64,000 nucleotides of DNA from Archangium lansingense (GCF_026626635.1 NZ_JAPNKA010000001.1:10338501-10402500); one strand, 5' to 3'. Positions 39,773 to 49,279 are shown, numbered from the stretch's first letter. Made by a program: numbers and translations. The notes: generated by a model from the sequence alone, not told the origin.

Positions 39773-41601
39773 CGGCGGGCCGGGCTCCGACGCGAGACGA
39801 GCGCTGGCTGGCGCTGGGGCTGTGGGTGCTGACCTTCGTGGCGCTGTGGGCCACCGAGTCCGCGGTGGGCTTCACGCGCGACGAGAGCGTCTACTTCTAC
39901 GCGGGCGAGAGCTATGCCCGCTGGTTCCAGCAGCTCTTCCGGGAGCCTGCGCGAGCCCTCACTGACGCGGCCATTGTTCGCGCCTGGGACTACAACCACG
40001 AGCACCCGGCGCTGATGAAGGAGCTGTTCGGGCTGTCGCACCTGCTGTTCCACAACACGCTCGGGTGGCTGCGCCCGACGGCGGCCTTCCGGCTTCCGGC
40101 CTTCGCCCTGTCGGCGCTGGTGCCGGCGCTCACCTTCCTGCTGGGCAGCGCGGTGTATGGCCGCACCGTGGGACTCTTCGCCGCGCTCTCCTTCCTGCTC
40201 GTGCCGCGGCAGTACTTCAACGCGGAGCTGGCCTGCTTCGACATGCCCATCGCGGCCATGTGGCTGCTGGTGGTCTATGCCTTCTGGCGCGCGCTGGAGG
40301 ACAGGAACTGGGGCGTGCTGTGTGGCGTCTTCTTCGGCCTGGCGCTGTGCACCAAACACAACGCACTCTTCCTCCCCTTCATCCTCGCGCCCTTCGCGCT
40401 GTGGCGCGCATGGACCACCACCGTGGACCGGCCGGACGCACGCGTCTGGCTGTGGCGCGTGCTGGGGCTCTTCGCTGCCGTGGCGGTGCTGTACGGGCTG
40501 CTGGTGGTGAGCCTCGGGCCCGAGGACTTCCAGCGGAAGTTCATCCTGCTCAGCCCGCACACGCTGCTCTTCGTGGTGCTGGCGGTGGGCGCCCTGGGGA
40601 TGCTGCACCTGCAGAACGAGGTGCACCCGCCCTCGGCGCTCGCCCTGCTGCCGCTGGCCACCATGGCGGTGTTCGGGCCGATCATCTTCTACCTGCACTG
40701 GCCCTACCTCTGGCACTCGCCGGTGGACAGGACGGCCTGGTACCTGAACTTCCACGCCACCCATAACCACTACACCTGGTTCTACCTGGGCAGACTGCTG
40801 CGCGAGCCGCCCTTCCCGCTCGAGTACGTGGTGGTGAAGACGGCGCTCACCGTGCCGACCAGCCTCTTCGTGCCGATGGTGACGGGCTGGCTGGTGCTCG
40901 CCGGACGCGCGGTGTTGAGCCTCTTCGAGCGCACGAAGTCCCTGGTGCGCACGCCCTCGTTGGCCGAGGCCCTGGTAGGCGTCAACGCGGTGGCCGCCAT
41001 CCTCATCATCAGCCACCCGCAGGTGCCGCACTTCGGTGGGGTGAAGCACTGGCTGCCGTCGATGCCCTTCCTTGGGATTCTCGCGGGCGTGGCGGTGATG
41101 CGGGGCTGCGAGGCGCTCGTGGAGAGGCTGCGCGTGCGCTGGCCGGGGCTGTCCCTGGCGGCGGTGGTGACTCCCGTCTTCGCGCTGCTGATGCTGCCGG
41201 CGCTCATCGGGCTGGTGCGCGTGTTCCCGTACGGGACGAGCTACTACTCGGAGCTGGCGGGGGGCGTGCCGGGCGCGGCCTCGCTGGGGATGCAGCGCCA
41301 GTTCTGGTCGAGCAACGTGACGGCGGTGCTGCCGTGGATCAACGAGCACGCACCGCGCAACGGACGCGTCTTCCTGCACGAAGTGAACGGCCTGTCGTTC
41401 CGCGACTACCAGCGCAACGGGATGCTGCGGGGCGACCTGCAGCCGGGCGGGCCGTTCGACTCGGACATCGCGGCGTACCAGTACCACCAGGAGTTCCGTG
41501 AGCACGAGTTCAACGTCTGGCAGGCCTACGGGACGCGGACGCCCGCCACGGGGCTGTACCTGGACGAGACACCGCAGGTGATCGTCTACCAGCGACGCTG
41601 A
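39769..41601 (+). CDS. Membrane glycosyltransferase (ArnT/PMT-like, GT-C fold)
   Basis: A 610-residue polytopic protein with ~11 membrane segments. After the first helix comes ..FTRDESVYFYAGESYARWF.., where the conserved D-E corresponds to the catalytic acidic loop of GT-C enzymes using polyprenyl-phosphate sugars; ..YNHEHPALMKELFGLSHLLF.. follows, as in ArnT/PMT-type proteins. A large C-terminal extracytoplasmic region ends the protein. Substrate unknown; it probably transfers a sugar to lipid or protein in the periplasm. ATG overlaps the upstream stop (ATGA). Confidence 0.8.
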   Translation: MTAGRAPTRDERWLALGLWVLTFVALWATESAVGFTRDESVYFYAGESYARWFQQLFREPARALTDAAIVRAWDYNHEHPALMKELFGLSHLLFHNTLGWLRPTAAFRLPAFALSALVPALTFLLGSAVYGRTVGLFAALSFLLVPRQYFNAELACFDMPIAAMWLLVVYAFWRALEDRNWGVLCGVFFGLALCTKHNALFLPFILAPFALWRAWTTTVDRPDARVWLWRVLGLFAAVAVLYGLLVVSLGPEDFQRKFILLSPHTLLFVVLAVGALGMLHLQNEVHPPSALALLPLATMAVFGPIIFYLHWPYLWHSPVDRTAWYLNFHATHNHYTWFYLGRLLREPPFPLEYVVVKTALTVPTSLFVPMVTGWLVLAGRAVLSLFERTKSLVRTPSLAEALVGVNAVAAILIISHPQVPHFGGVKHWLPSMPFLGILAGVAVMRGCEALVERLRVRWPGLSLAAVVTPVFALLMLPALIGLVRVFPYGTSYYSELAGGVPGAASLGMQRQFWSSNVTAVLPWINEHAPRNGRVFLHEVNGLSFRDYQRNGMLRGDLQPGGPFDSDIAAYQYHQEFREHEFNVWQAYGTRTPATGLYLDETPQVIVYQRR

Positions 41602-41743
41602 GACATGACGCGGCGCGACAGAGACGACGGTGGATTTCACTGACTGTTCAAGGCGAGACGGCGAGAGGCCCCCTGGGACGAGAGACCCGGATTCCGGGTT
41701 AGGCTCGGGCCACGACCATGGTGGACGTCTCCAGGAGGGGCAC

Positions 41744-42373
41744 ATGACTCGGTGGATGAGGGCCGTAGCGGTGGTGGCGCTGGGTGCGGTGGGCTGCACG
41801 CAGGAGCAGAAGCCGACGATGACCGCGCGAGCGGAGCTGAAGACGATGGGTGGCTCGACGGTAGAAATCATCCCGAAGGAAGGGCAGCACCCCTACTGCA
41901 TGCTCTTCACGGTGTCGGAGAAGGGCATCATCCGGCAGCTGACGATGACGCGCGAGAACCGGTCGATCAAATGCGACACCGGCAAGCGCATCTACAACTC
42001 GAGCTTCCGCATCCCGGTGGAGGAGGGAAAGGTCCGGGCGTACGTCTTCTTCTCGGACCAGCGCATTCAGGCGGGCTCGGTGGCACAGCAGCTGAATGAC
42101 CTGAGGGAGAAGCCGCGGTTGACGGCGATGGACTTCCGGCTGCCGGGGTCGGTGACGGTGGAGATGCTCGAGTTCACGCCGCAGCCGGGAGGCGAGCCGG
42201 TGACGGGAGCGGTGGTGGGCACCACGGATCTCGCGGAGGGAGGCCAGGCGGAAGGCACCCAGACCGAGGAGGCCGAGGTGGAGGATCCGGGGCAGAACCC
42301 GGCGCCGCCGCAGATGGCGCCGCCGAATGGTGGAGGAAGCGGCTCGGCGACGGCCACGGACACCGTGAAGTAA
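41744..42373 (+). CDS. Lipoprotein of unknown function
   Basis: A 209-residue lipoprotein (MTRWMRAVAVVALGAVGC; lipobox A-V-G-C). The domain at residues 20-140 has ..MLFTVSEKGIIRQLTMTRENRSIKCDTGKRIYNSSFRIPVEEGKVRAYVFFSDQ.., beta-rich with one Cys pair. The last 60 residues are low complexity (Gly, Glu, Thr, Pro). No family recognised. GGAGGGG ahead of the ATG. 142 bases without features separate it from the glycosyltransferase gene. Confidence 0.7.
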   Translation: MTRWMRAVAVVALGAVGCTQEQKPTMTARAELKTMGGSTVEIIPKEGQHPYCMLFTVSEKGIIRQLTMTRENRSIKCDTGKRIYNSSFRIPVEEGKVRAYVFFSDQRIQAGSVAQQLNDLREKPRLTAMDFRLPGSVTVEMLEFTPQPGGEPVTGAVVGTTDLAEGGQAEGTQTEEAEVEDPGQNPAPPQMAPPNGGGSGSATATDTVK

Positions 42374-42430
42374 CCCCCTCCGCCTCAACCTTGTCCCAAC
42401 GCGCCCAACGCGCCCCCACTCACCCCAACA

Positions 42431-42466
42431 TCCCCTCTCCCCTCGGGAGAGGGACGGGGTGAGGGT
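42431..42466 (+). repeat. REP-like palindromic element, copy A
   Basis: A 36-base unit with core CCCTCTCCC..GGGAGAGGG followed by ACGGGGTGAGGGT. The core forms a hairpin with a 9-base stem (CCCTCTCCC-CTC-GGGAGAGGG region). It lies between the lipoprotein gene and the end of the iron alcohol dehydrogenase gene. Further copies are at 49280, 49366 (inverted) and 57541. Confidence 0.85.
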
Positions 42467-42516
42467 ATCCGGACCCGTTCTCCCTGCTGTGAGCAAGGAG
42501 AGGGCCCTGTGGCTGG

Positions 42517-43701
42517 CTAGAACGACTCGCGGATCATCGCGAGCAGATCTTCCTGGGTGCACGGCCGCGGATTGGCGCGGTGCGAGGCATCCACGAAGGC
42601 CTTCTCTGCGATGCGGACCAGGTCCTTCTCCTTCACGCCCGCGTCACGCAGGCGCAAGGGAATGCCGATGGTGGCGTTCAACTTGCGAACCCGCTCGATG
42701 GCATTGCCCGCGAGCACTTCCTCACGGGAGTTCGAGGTATCGCCCATGGCCATGGCCACGCGAGCGAGGCGCGCGGTGCTGACCGGGCGATTGAACTCCA
42801 TCACCACGGGCAGGACGATGGCGTTGGCCAGACCGTGGTGCACGCCGGAGATAGGCGTGAGCGCGTGCGCCAGCGAGTGACAGGCCCCGAGCCCCTTCTG
42901 GAAGGCCATGGCGCCCTCCAGGGCGGCCACCATCATGTCGGTGCGGGCCACCAGGTTGCGGCCCTCCTCCACGGCCCTGGGTAGCGAGCGAGCCACGCGA
43001 GCGATGCCATCAATGGCCACCGCATCCGCCAGCGGATGAAACCCGTTGGACAGGTAGGCCTCCAAGCAGTGCGTGAAGGCATCCATGCCCGTGGCGGCGG
43101 TGGGCCCGGGAGGCAAACCCAGCGTCAGCTCAGGGTCGCAGATGGCGGCCTTGGGCATGAGGAACGGGCTGAAGATGACCGTCTTGCGCCCGGTGTCCGA
43201 GAGCGTCGCCACGCCCGAGCGGCTCACCTCCGAGCCCGTGCCCGCGGTGGTGGGGATGGCGATCAGCGGCGGCATGTTGTCGCGCACATACTGATCCCCG
43301 CCCGTCGCGTCGTCGTAGCGCGACAGCGGAGGCTCGTGCGTGGTGAGCACCTGCACCAGCTTCGCCGCGTCCAACGGGCTGCCGCCGCCAATCGCGATGA
43401 TGCCGTCGCACTTGTTGGCCCGGTAGGCCTCCAGCCCCGCGAAGGCATCGCGCTCGGTGGGATCGGGCTTCACCGCCTCGAAGGTGGCGAAGCTCACTCC
43501 GGCGCCCTTCAACACGTCATACAGACGCTGAGCTAGCCCGACCTTCACCACGCCCGCGTCCGTCACCACCAGGGGGCGCTTCATGTTCAGCCGCGCCACC
43601 TGGGCGGGGAGCCGCTGCAGGGCTCCGGCTCCGAGGACAATCTTCGTGGGCCAGGACAGCTCGGTGATGCGCGGCTCGCTCGGCATGTCGAACGGTTTCA
43701 T
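42517..43701 (-). CDS. Iron-containing alcohol dehydrogenase
   Basis: NAD(P)-dependent group III alcohol dehydrogenase, 394 residues. The N-terminal fold has G-G-G-S-P-L-D-A-A-K (dinucleotide site), then P-T-T-A-G-T-G-S-E-V. Metal ligands are the Asp preceding the central helix (..ATGMDAFTHCLEAY..) and three His in ..GACHSLAHAL..GVHHGLANA... It lies 9 bases after the glutamine-synthetase-like gene and is the last gene of that operon. In context it may oxidise a gamma-glutamylated amino alcohol to the aldehyde. Confidence 0.92.
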   Translation of the reverse strand: MKPFDMPSEPRITELSWPTKIVLGAGALQRLPAQVARLNMKRPLVVTDAGVVKVGLAQRLYDVLKGAGVSFATFEAVKPDPTERDAFAGLEAYRANKCDGIIAIGGGSPLDAAKLVQVLTTHEPPLSRYDDATGGDQYVRDNMPPLIAIPTTAGTGSEVSRSGVATLSDTGRKTVIFSPFLMPKAAICDPELTLGLPPGPTAATGMDAFTHCLEAYLSNGFHPLADAVAIDGIARVARSLPRAVEEGRNLVARTDMMVAALEGAMAFQKGLGACHSLAHALTPISGVHHGLANAIVLPVVMEFNRPVSTARLARVAMAMGDTSNSREEVLAGNAIERVRKLNATIGIPLRLRDAGVKEKDLVRIAEKAFVDASHRANPRPCTQEDLLAMIRESF

Positions 43702-43710
43702 CGGTGCCTC

Positions 43711-45171
43711 CTAAATGAGCTCCATGTAGCGCTCGAGCTCCCAGTTCGTGACGGCGCGCTCGTACCGCCGCGCTTCCCAGTCGCGCGTGCGCACGTAGTG
43801 GTCCACGAACTCCTCGCCCAGAATCTGCTTCGCCCGCTTCGAGCCCCTCAGGAGCGACACTGCCTCCTTGAGCGAGCGCGGCAGCACCGGCGCGTCGGCC
43901 GAGTACCCGTTGCCCGCGCACGGCTCGGGGGGCTCCACCTCGTTCTCGATGCCCCACAGGCCCGCGGCGAGGCTCACCGCCATGCCGATGTACGCGTTCA
44001 TGTCCGAGGCCGTCTGGCGGTACTCGATGCGCATCGACTTGGGGCTGTCACCGATGACCCGAACCGCCGTGGTGCGGTTCTCCCGGCCCCACGTGGCCGA
44101 CACCGGGGCCCACGTGTTCTCCACGCTGCGCTTGTAGCTGTTCACCGTGGGCCAATAGAGCGCCGTGAGCTCCGGCATCAGCTCCAGCAGGCCGCCGATG
44201 TAGTGGCGCATCGTCGTGCTCATGCCGTCGCGAGACTCGGGGTCGTGGAAGACGTTGTCATGGCTCTTGAGCGACCACAGCGACTGGTGGATGTGGCCCG
44301 AGCACCCCGGCAGCTTCTCGTTCACCTTGGCCATGAAGCAGGCGGTGAGCCCATGGCGCGAGCAGATCTCCTTCACCACCGTCTTGAAAAGCGCCGCCTT
44401 GTCCGCGGCCTTCTCCAGGTCGTCGTAGCGGATGGCGCCCTCGAAGACGCCCGGGCCCGTCTCGGTGTGGAAGCCCTCCAGCTCCAGCCCGAAGTCGCGG
44501 CACCCGTCGATGAGGGCGTGCACCAGCGGCGCGTTGAGCGAGGTGCGCAGCCACGAGTAGCCGAACATGCCCGGCGTCAGCGGCGTCAGGTGCTCGTAGC
44601 CCTTCTCCTTCAGCGACTGAGGCGTCTCCTTGAAGATGAAGAACTCGTACTCGGCGCCGAACTTCGGCAGGAAGCCCATCTCCCGGGCCCGCGCACCCAT
44701 CTTCTGCAGGAGCTGGCGCGGACTGGGCTCGAAGGGCGAGCCGTCCGGGTTGACGAAGTCCAGGAGGAAGGCCGCGGTGTCCGGCTCCCACGGGATGATG
44801 CGACCGGTGGACATGTCCACCTTGGCTTGCCCGTCCGGGTAGCCCGTGTGCCAGCCCGTCACGCGCGTGTTGTCGAGCAGCTCGTCGGTGATGTCCCAGC
44901 CGAACACCACGTCACAGAAGCCGAGCCCGCTCTTGCACGCGGAGAGGAACTTCTCCACGGACACGTACTTGCCGCGCCAGACGCCGTCCACGTCGACGCC
45001 ACCAATCTTCACCTGGCGGACGCCGTTGTCCTCGAGCCACTTCTGCAGCACGTCCATGTCGGACGGCTCGCGCAGCGGCCTGACATTGCCGCGCTCCTTG
45101 TCCTTCGCGCGCACGCGCCTGCCCGCGGGCTGCGGCAGGGTGATGACCTTCGCCTTGGAACGGTTCGCCAT
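43711..45171 (-). CDS. Glutamine-synthetase-like gamma-glutamyl-amine ligase (PuuA/GlnA-like)
   Basis: A 486-residue GlnA-superfamily enzyme. Metal and nucleotide motifs: F-G-A-E-Y-E-F-F-I, ..LEGFHTETGPGVFEGAIRYDD.., ..KVNEKLPGCSGHIHQSLWS.. (His in the ATP/glutamate region) and ..ENRTTAVRVIGDSPKSMRIEYRQTASDMN... The adenylylation loop K-P-D-D-L-Y typical of nitrogen-assimilating GlnA is absent. The N-terminus has a basic ~35-residue extension. Together with the adjacent aldehyde and alcohol dehydrogenases, it most likely glutamylates an amine (polyamine or ethanolamine), not ammonia. GGAGGAGGAGG before the ATG. Confidence 0.85.
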   Translation of the reverse strand: MANRSKAKVITLPQPAGRRVRAKDKERGNVRPLREPSDMDVLQKWLEDNGVRQVKIGGVDVDGVWRGKYVSVEKFLSACKSGLGFCDVVFGWDITDELLDNTRVTGWHTGYPDGQAKVDMSTGRIIPWEPDTAAFLLDFVNPDGSPFEPSPRQLLQKMGARAREMGFLPKFGAEYEFFIFKETPQSLKEKGYEHLTPLTPGMFGYSWLRTSLNAPLVHALIDGCRDFGLELEGFHTETGPGVFEGAIRYDDLEKAADKAALFKTVVKEICSRHGLTACFMAKVNEKLPGCSGHIHQSLWSLKSHDNVFHDPESRDGMSTTMRHYIGGLLELMPELTALYWPTVNSYKRSVENTWAPVSATWGRENRTTAVRVIGDSPKSMRIEYRQTASDMNAYIGMAVSLAAGLWGIENEVEPPEPCAGNGYSADAPVLPRSLKEAVSLLRGSKRAKQILGEEFVDHYVRTRDWEARRYERAVTNWELERYMELI

Positions 45172-45223
45172 TGGCCTCCTCCTCCTCCTTCGCCCGACGC
45201 CCATGACCGCGCCCGGCCTTTCC

Positions 45224-46714
45224 TCAACTCTCCGAAGGCAGCTTCGTCCACACCGTCTTCGTCTGGAGGTAACCCTCCAGGGCGTGATGCGACAGATCCC
45301 TGCCCCACCCGGATTCCTTGTAGCCACCGAAGGGCGCGGCATCGTCGAACTCGTTGAAGCAGTTGACCCACACCACGCCGCTCTTCACCCGGCGCGCCAT
45401 CGCGTGCGCCTTGGCCACGTCCCGAGTCCAGATGGACGCCGCCAGCCCGTACTGCGTGCCGTTGGCGATCTCGATGGCCTGGGACTCGTCCTTGAAGCGC
45501 AGGCAGCTCAGCACCGGGCCGAAGATCTCCTCCTGGGCAATGCGCATGTGCGGCAGCACGTCTCCGAAGATGGTGGGCTTCACGAAGTGGCCCTTCGCCT
45601 TGGCGCCCTCGGTGTCGCGCGCGCCGCCCGCCAGCACCTTCGCGCCCTGCTGCTTGCCGCTCTCGATGTAGCTGAGGATCGTCTCGAGCTGCTTCGCGCT
45701 CACCTGCGCGCCCATCTCGGTGCTCGCCTCCAGCGGGTCGCCCACCTTCATCTTCCGAGCTCGCTCGGCCAGCCGCTCCACGAAGGCGTCATAGGCCCGC
45801 TCGTGCACCAGCACGCGGCTGCCCGCGTTGCAGATCTCCCCCTTGTTGCTGAAGATGCCCCAGAAGCACGCCTCCACCGCTTTGTCGAAGTCCGCGTCCG
45901 GGAGGATGATCTGCGGGCTCTTGCCGCCCAGTTCCAGCGTCAGCTTCTTGAGGTTGCTCGACGCCGAGGCCTGCAACAGCCGCCGAGCCGTGCGTCCTGA
46001 GCCGGTGAAGGAGATCTTGTCGAGGTCCGGGTGGCGAGCCATGGCCTCGCCGGTGGGGTCTCCGTAGCCGGTCACCACGTTGAGCACGCCGGGCGGCATC
46101 CCTGCTTCCAGGGCGAGCTGCCCCAACCGCATCGCCGTGAGCGGGGTGATTTCGGAGGGCTTGAGCACCACCGTGCACCCAGCCGCCAATGCGGGGCCCA
46201 ACTTCCAGCACGCCAGGCACGTGGGGTAGTTCCACGGCACGATGGCGCCCACCACGCCCACCGGCTCCTTCAGGCAGTAGGTGAGGAAGGGCCCGTCCAC
46301 CGGCAGCACCTCGCCGATGATCTTGTTCGCCCAGTCGGCGAAGTAGGACAGCGTCGCGGCGCCCGGCCCCACATCGCCGCGGAGGGCCTCGCGAAACGTC
46401 TTGCCGTTCTCCATCGACTCGAGCAGGGCGAGCTCCTCGCGGCGCTGCCACAGCAGCTCGGAGAAGCGGCGGATGATGCGGCCGCGCTCGCTGGCGTTCA
46501 TCCGCCCCCAGGGGCCGGACTCGAAAGCCCGGCGAGCCGCCTTCACTGCCTTGTCCACATCGGCCGCGGTGGCCGACGGCACGTCGCACAACTTCGCACC
46601 CGTGGCGGGGTTCATCACCGGAAAGGTTCCTCCCTCCACGGGGTCCACATGCTGGCCATCAATGAGCAGCTTGAGGGCCGGAAACTGGGGAGTGAGCGAG
46701 CGAGCGTCGGTCAT
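45224..46714 (-). CDS. NAD(P)-dependent aldehyde dehydrogenase (PuuC/BetB-like)
   Basis: A 496-residue aldehyde dehydrogenase. Visible: ..PWNYPTCLACWKLGPALAAGCTVVLKPSE.. (NAD region), F-T-G-S-G-R-T, catalytic Glu in L-E-L-G-G-K-S-P and nucleophile Cys in F-S-N-K-G-E-I-C-N-A-G-S-R, then ..EEIFGPVL... First gene of the minus-strand operon with the ligase and alcohol dehydrogenase. It is expected to oxidise the gamma-glutamyl-aldehyde intermediate. The ATG at 46714 fits the family start; GAGGA lies upstream. Confidence 0.92.
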   Translation of the reverse strand: MTDARSLTPQFPALKLLIDGQHVDPVEGGTFPVMNPATGAKLCDVPSATAADVDKAVKAARRAFESGPWGRMNASERGRIIRRFSELLWQRREELALLESMENGKTFREALRGDVGPGAATLSYFADWANKIIGEVLPVDGPFLTYCLKEPVGVVGAIVPWNYPTCLACWKLGPALAAGCTVVLKPSEITPLTAMRLGQLALEAGMPPGVLNVVTGYGDPTGEAMARHPDLDKISFTGSGRTARRLLQASASSNLKKLTLELGGKSPQIILPDADFDKAVEACFWGIFSNKGEICNAGSRVLVHERAYDAFVERLAERARKMKVGDPLEASTEMGAQVSAKQLETILSYIESGKQQGAKVLAGGARDTEGAKAKGHFVKPTIFGDVLPHMRIAQEEIFGPVLSCLRFKDESQAIEIANGTQYGLAASIWTRDVAKAHAMARRVKSGVVWVNCFNEFDDAAPFGGYKESGWGRDLSHHALEGYLQTKTVWTKLPSES

Positions 46715-46831
46715 GAAGAATCCTCGGAAGCCCGGGCGCGCACCGGTGGCACGTGCAGGCGTCAACAGGAAGCGGCAGCGGAAGCTAGGAACCGGCCCCC
46801 GTCGCGGCAACCCGACCCACCGAGAGGCGAA

Positions 46832-47569
46832 ATGAAGAACGTTCTGCTGTTGAAAGCTGGTGACGCCGCCCACGCGGTGAAGCTGAGCGTCGGGGACTAC
46901 GAGCACTGGTTCGTCGAGTCGCTGGGGCCCGGAGGCTGCCGGTTCGACATCCTCCACGTGCATCGGGGCGCCCAGTTACCGGACGACGCGGCGGGCTATG
47001 ACGCGGTAATGATGACCGGCTCGCCGGCCTCGGTGACGCAGCCGGAGCCGTGGATGGAGCGCTCCGCGGAGTTCATGGTGGACGCGGCGGCCCGGGGGAT
47101 TCCTGTGCTCGGGGTGTGCTTCGGGCACCAATTGCTCGCGTACGCCCACGGGGCGCGTGTGGTGCGCAACACCCAGGGACGGGAGATCGGCACCGTGGCG
47201 GTCGCCCTGAGCGAGGCGGGACGCGAGGATCCGCTCTTCCACGGCTTGCCCGAGCGGCTCACCGTCCAGGCCACCCACGAGGACATTGTCGAACAGGCCC
47301 CGATCGGGGCGACGGTGCTCGCGGGCAACGCGAACACGACCGTGCAGGCACTCGCCTTCGGGCCCCTGATTCGGGGCGTACAGTTCCACCCGGAGGTGCA
47401 CCCCGCCGCCATGCGGGCGCTGATTCTGGCGCGCGCGGACAAGTTGGAGGTCGAAGCAACGAGCCGAGGCCATGCGCCCGGGGAGCGGGTGAACCGGTTG
47501 CTGGCGGGGCTCGCTCCCTCGCCCGCCGGGCAACGAATCCTGCGCAACTTCGTCGAGCGGTTCACCTGA
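46832..47569 (+). CDS. Class I glutamine amidotransferase (GMP-synthase GATase-like)
   Basis: A 245-residue amidotransferase/hydrolase with a catalytic triad: nucleophile Cys in L-G-V-C-F-G-H-Q, and His and Glu in V-Q-F-H-P-E. No synthase domain is attached. It is divergent from the aldehyde dehydrogenase (117-base shared promoter region). In gamma-glutamyl-amine pathways a class I amidotransferase-like hydrolase (as PuuD) releases glutamate from the last intermediate, and this gene is the candidate. GAGAGG before the ATG. Confidence 0.85.
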   Translation: MKNVLLLKAGDAAHAVKLSVGDYEHWFVESLGPGGCRFDILHVHRGAQLPDDAAGYDAVMMTGSPASVTQPEPWMERSAEFMVDAAARGIPVLGVCFGHQLLAYAHGARVVRNTQGREIGTVAVALSEAGREDPLFHGLPERLTVQATHEDIVEQAPIGATVLAGNANTTVQALAFGPLIRGVQFHPEVHPAAMRALILARADKLEVEATSRGHAPGERVNRLLAGLAPSPAGQRILRNFVERFT

Positions 47570-47595
47570 GGGTGGGGGTGGAGTAGGTAGAGGGT

Positions 47596-48054
47596 ATGGC
47601 CTCGCGTTGGGACTACCTCTTCGAGACGAAGCCCGTCCCCCTCATGGACCACATGCTGGAGGAGGTGGCGAAGCTGCTCGCCAAGGACCTCCAGCAATGG
47701 CCGCCGCCCGTGCAGGAGATAGACCTGGACGTGGGGGGTCAGTTCGCCACGCTCTTCACCGAGCCACCCCCGCGCCCCGCCCGGGCCGTCTATGACGAGG
47801 CGCTCCGGCTGTCGCGCTGGGAACTGGCCCGGGAGATAGATGCGTATGACGACTACATGCGCAACAAGCGCTACCTGGAGCGGGGGCTGGCGCCCACCGA
47901 CCGGCTGGTGCTGCTGTTCCTGAACCGGTGGCTCGTGGACCACATGCTGGGCCTGGGTGAGGCTACGGAGGGACGCGTCAACCGGCGGCTGATGTTGCAG
48001 TGTCTCGACCGCCTGGAAGGTCGCCTGAGGCTGGTTCAGACGCCCTTCTCTTGA
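47596..48054 (+). CDS. Conserved hypothetical protein
   Basis: A 152-residue soluble, mainly helical protein with no recognised domain: ..SRWDYLFETKPVPLMDHMLEEVAKLLAKDL.., ..LSRWELAREIDAYDDYMRNKRYLERGL.., ..LNRWLVDHMLGLGEATEGRV... No signal or membrane segment. It follows the amidotransferase gene by 26 bases and precedes the permease by 31, so it may be co-transcribed with either. Function not assigned. Confidence 0.65.
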   Translation: MASRWDYLFETKPVPLMDHMLEEVAKLLAKDLQQWPPPVQEIDLDVGGQFATLFTEPPPRPARAVYDEALRLSRWELAREIDAYDDYMRNKRYLERGLAPTDRLVLLFLNRWLVDHMLGLGEATEGRVNRRLMLQCLDRLEGRLRLVQTPFS

Positions 48055-48085
48055 GACTGGCCGTCCCCTCTGCGATAAGCCGCGC

Positions 48086-49270
48086 ATGCTGCAGCCTCAC
48101 GAGCTCAATATCCCGGCGGAACAGCGCCGCAATCGCCTCTACATCCTGGCGGGGCTGTGGCTGACCGTCGTGGCGGTGCTGGTCCTCTTCCACTCGGTGC
48201 TGCTGCCCTTTGCGAGCGCGGCGCTGATCGCCTACCTGGTGCACCCGCTGGTGACGCGGCTCAGCCGGATCCAGGTGCGAGGGCGGAACATCCCCCGGTG
48301 GGTGGCCATCCTGCTCATCTACGCCCTGTTCTTCCTGGTGGCGTACATCTTCTTCATCACCATGGTGCCGCAGCTCTACCGGGAGCTGGCGCGCATCAGC
48401 CGGGACGGGGTGGCGTTCGCCAACTCGCTCACGCCCGAGCGCGTCCACGTGCTCGCCGACCGCGCCGAGGACTGGCTGCGCGCCAACGGGATTCCGCTGG
48501 CCATCTCCACGCCCGAGGACATCCGCTCCGGCGTGCCCACCTCGGGCCTGTCGCTGAACCTGGAGAAGACGCTCCAGGACGCTGCGATGCACCTGACGGC
48601 CCTGGCGCGCGAGCACCTGGGCGACATCGTCACCGTGTCGCGCAACATCATCACGTCGGTGGTGGCCGGCGTGTTCATGATGTTCTTCATGCTGATGGTG
48701 GCGGCGTTCTTCTCCATCGATGCGCAGGCCATCGTGCGGTACTTCACCAGCCTGGTGCCGGTGGAGTACGCCTCCGATGCGAACCTGCTGCTCGAGCGCA
48801 TCGACCGCTCGCTGTCCGGGGTGGTGCGTGGGCAGGTGACCATCTGCGTGGTCAACGGCATCCTGACGGGGATTGGCCTGGTGCTGTTCGGGGTGAAGTT
48901 CGCGTTCCTGCTGGCCACGATCGCCACGGTCTTCAGCCTCATCCCCATCTTCGGCACCATCCTGAGCTCGGTGCCCATCGTGCTGATTGCACTGGCGGAT
49001 GGGTTCCAGAAGGGGTTCGCCATCCTGCTGTGGATCATCGGCATCCACGCGCTGGAGGCGTACTTCCTCAACCCGAAGATCATGGGCTCGGCGGCGCGCA
49101 TCCATCCGGTCATCGTGGCGTTCAGCCTGATTGCCGGGGAGAAGATGTTCGGCCTGGTGGGCGCGCTCTTCGCGGTGCCCGTGGCCTCCATCGTGGTGGC
49201 CTGCTTCGACTACGCCCGCGTCAAGGCGCAGCCCAAGCTGGGTGAAGTGCACCTCGAGTCGCCGAAGTAA
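48086..49270 (+). CDS. AI-2E family transporter (PF01594)
   Basis: A 394-residue membrane protein of the AI-2 exporter/TqsA-YdiK superfamily. About eight membrane segments: two near the N-terminus (..LTVVAVLVLFHSVLLPFASAALIAYLVHPLV..), one at ~80-100, then after a soluble central region four to five more. Conserved C-terminal block ..GFAILLWIIGIHALEAYFLNPKIMGSAARIHPVIVAFSLIAGEKMFGLVGALFAVPVASIV... Family members move diverse solutes or ions; no substrate can be assigned. Confidence 0.9.
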   Translation: MLQPHELNIPAEQRRNRLYILAGLWLTVVAVLVLFHSVLLPFASAALIAYLVHPLVTRLSRIQVRGRNIPRWVAILLIYALFFLVAYIFFITMVPQLYRELARISRDGVAFANSLTPERVHVLADRAEDWLRANGIPLAISTPEDIRSGVPTSGLSLNLEKTLQDAAMHLTALAREHLGDIVTVSRNIITSVVAGVFMMFFMLMVAAFFSIDAQAIVRYFTSLVPVEYASDANLLLERIDRSLSGVVRGQVTICVVNGILTGIGLVLFGVKFAFLLATIATVFSLIPIFGTILSSVPIVLIALADGFQKGFAILLWIIGIHALEAYFLNPKIMGSAARIHPVIVAFSLIAGEKMFGLVGALFAVPVASIVVACFDYARVKAQPKLGEVHLESPK

Positions 49271-49279
49271 CTGTGGATG

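Noticed and set aside
46748..46762. TGGCACGTGCAGGCG before the amidotransferase gene as a sigma-54 promoter
   Set aside because: The -12 GC is one base too close to the -24 GG and the TTGC element is missing.
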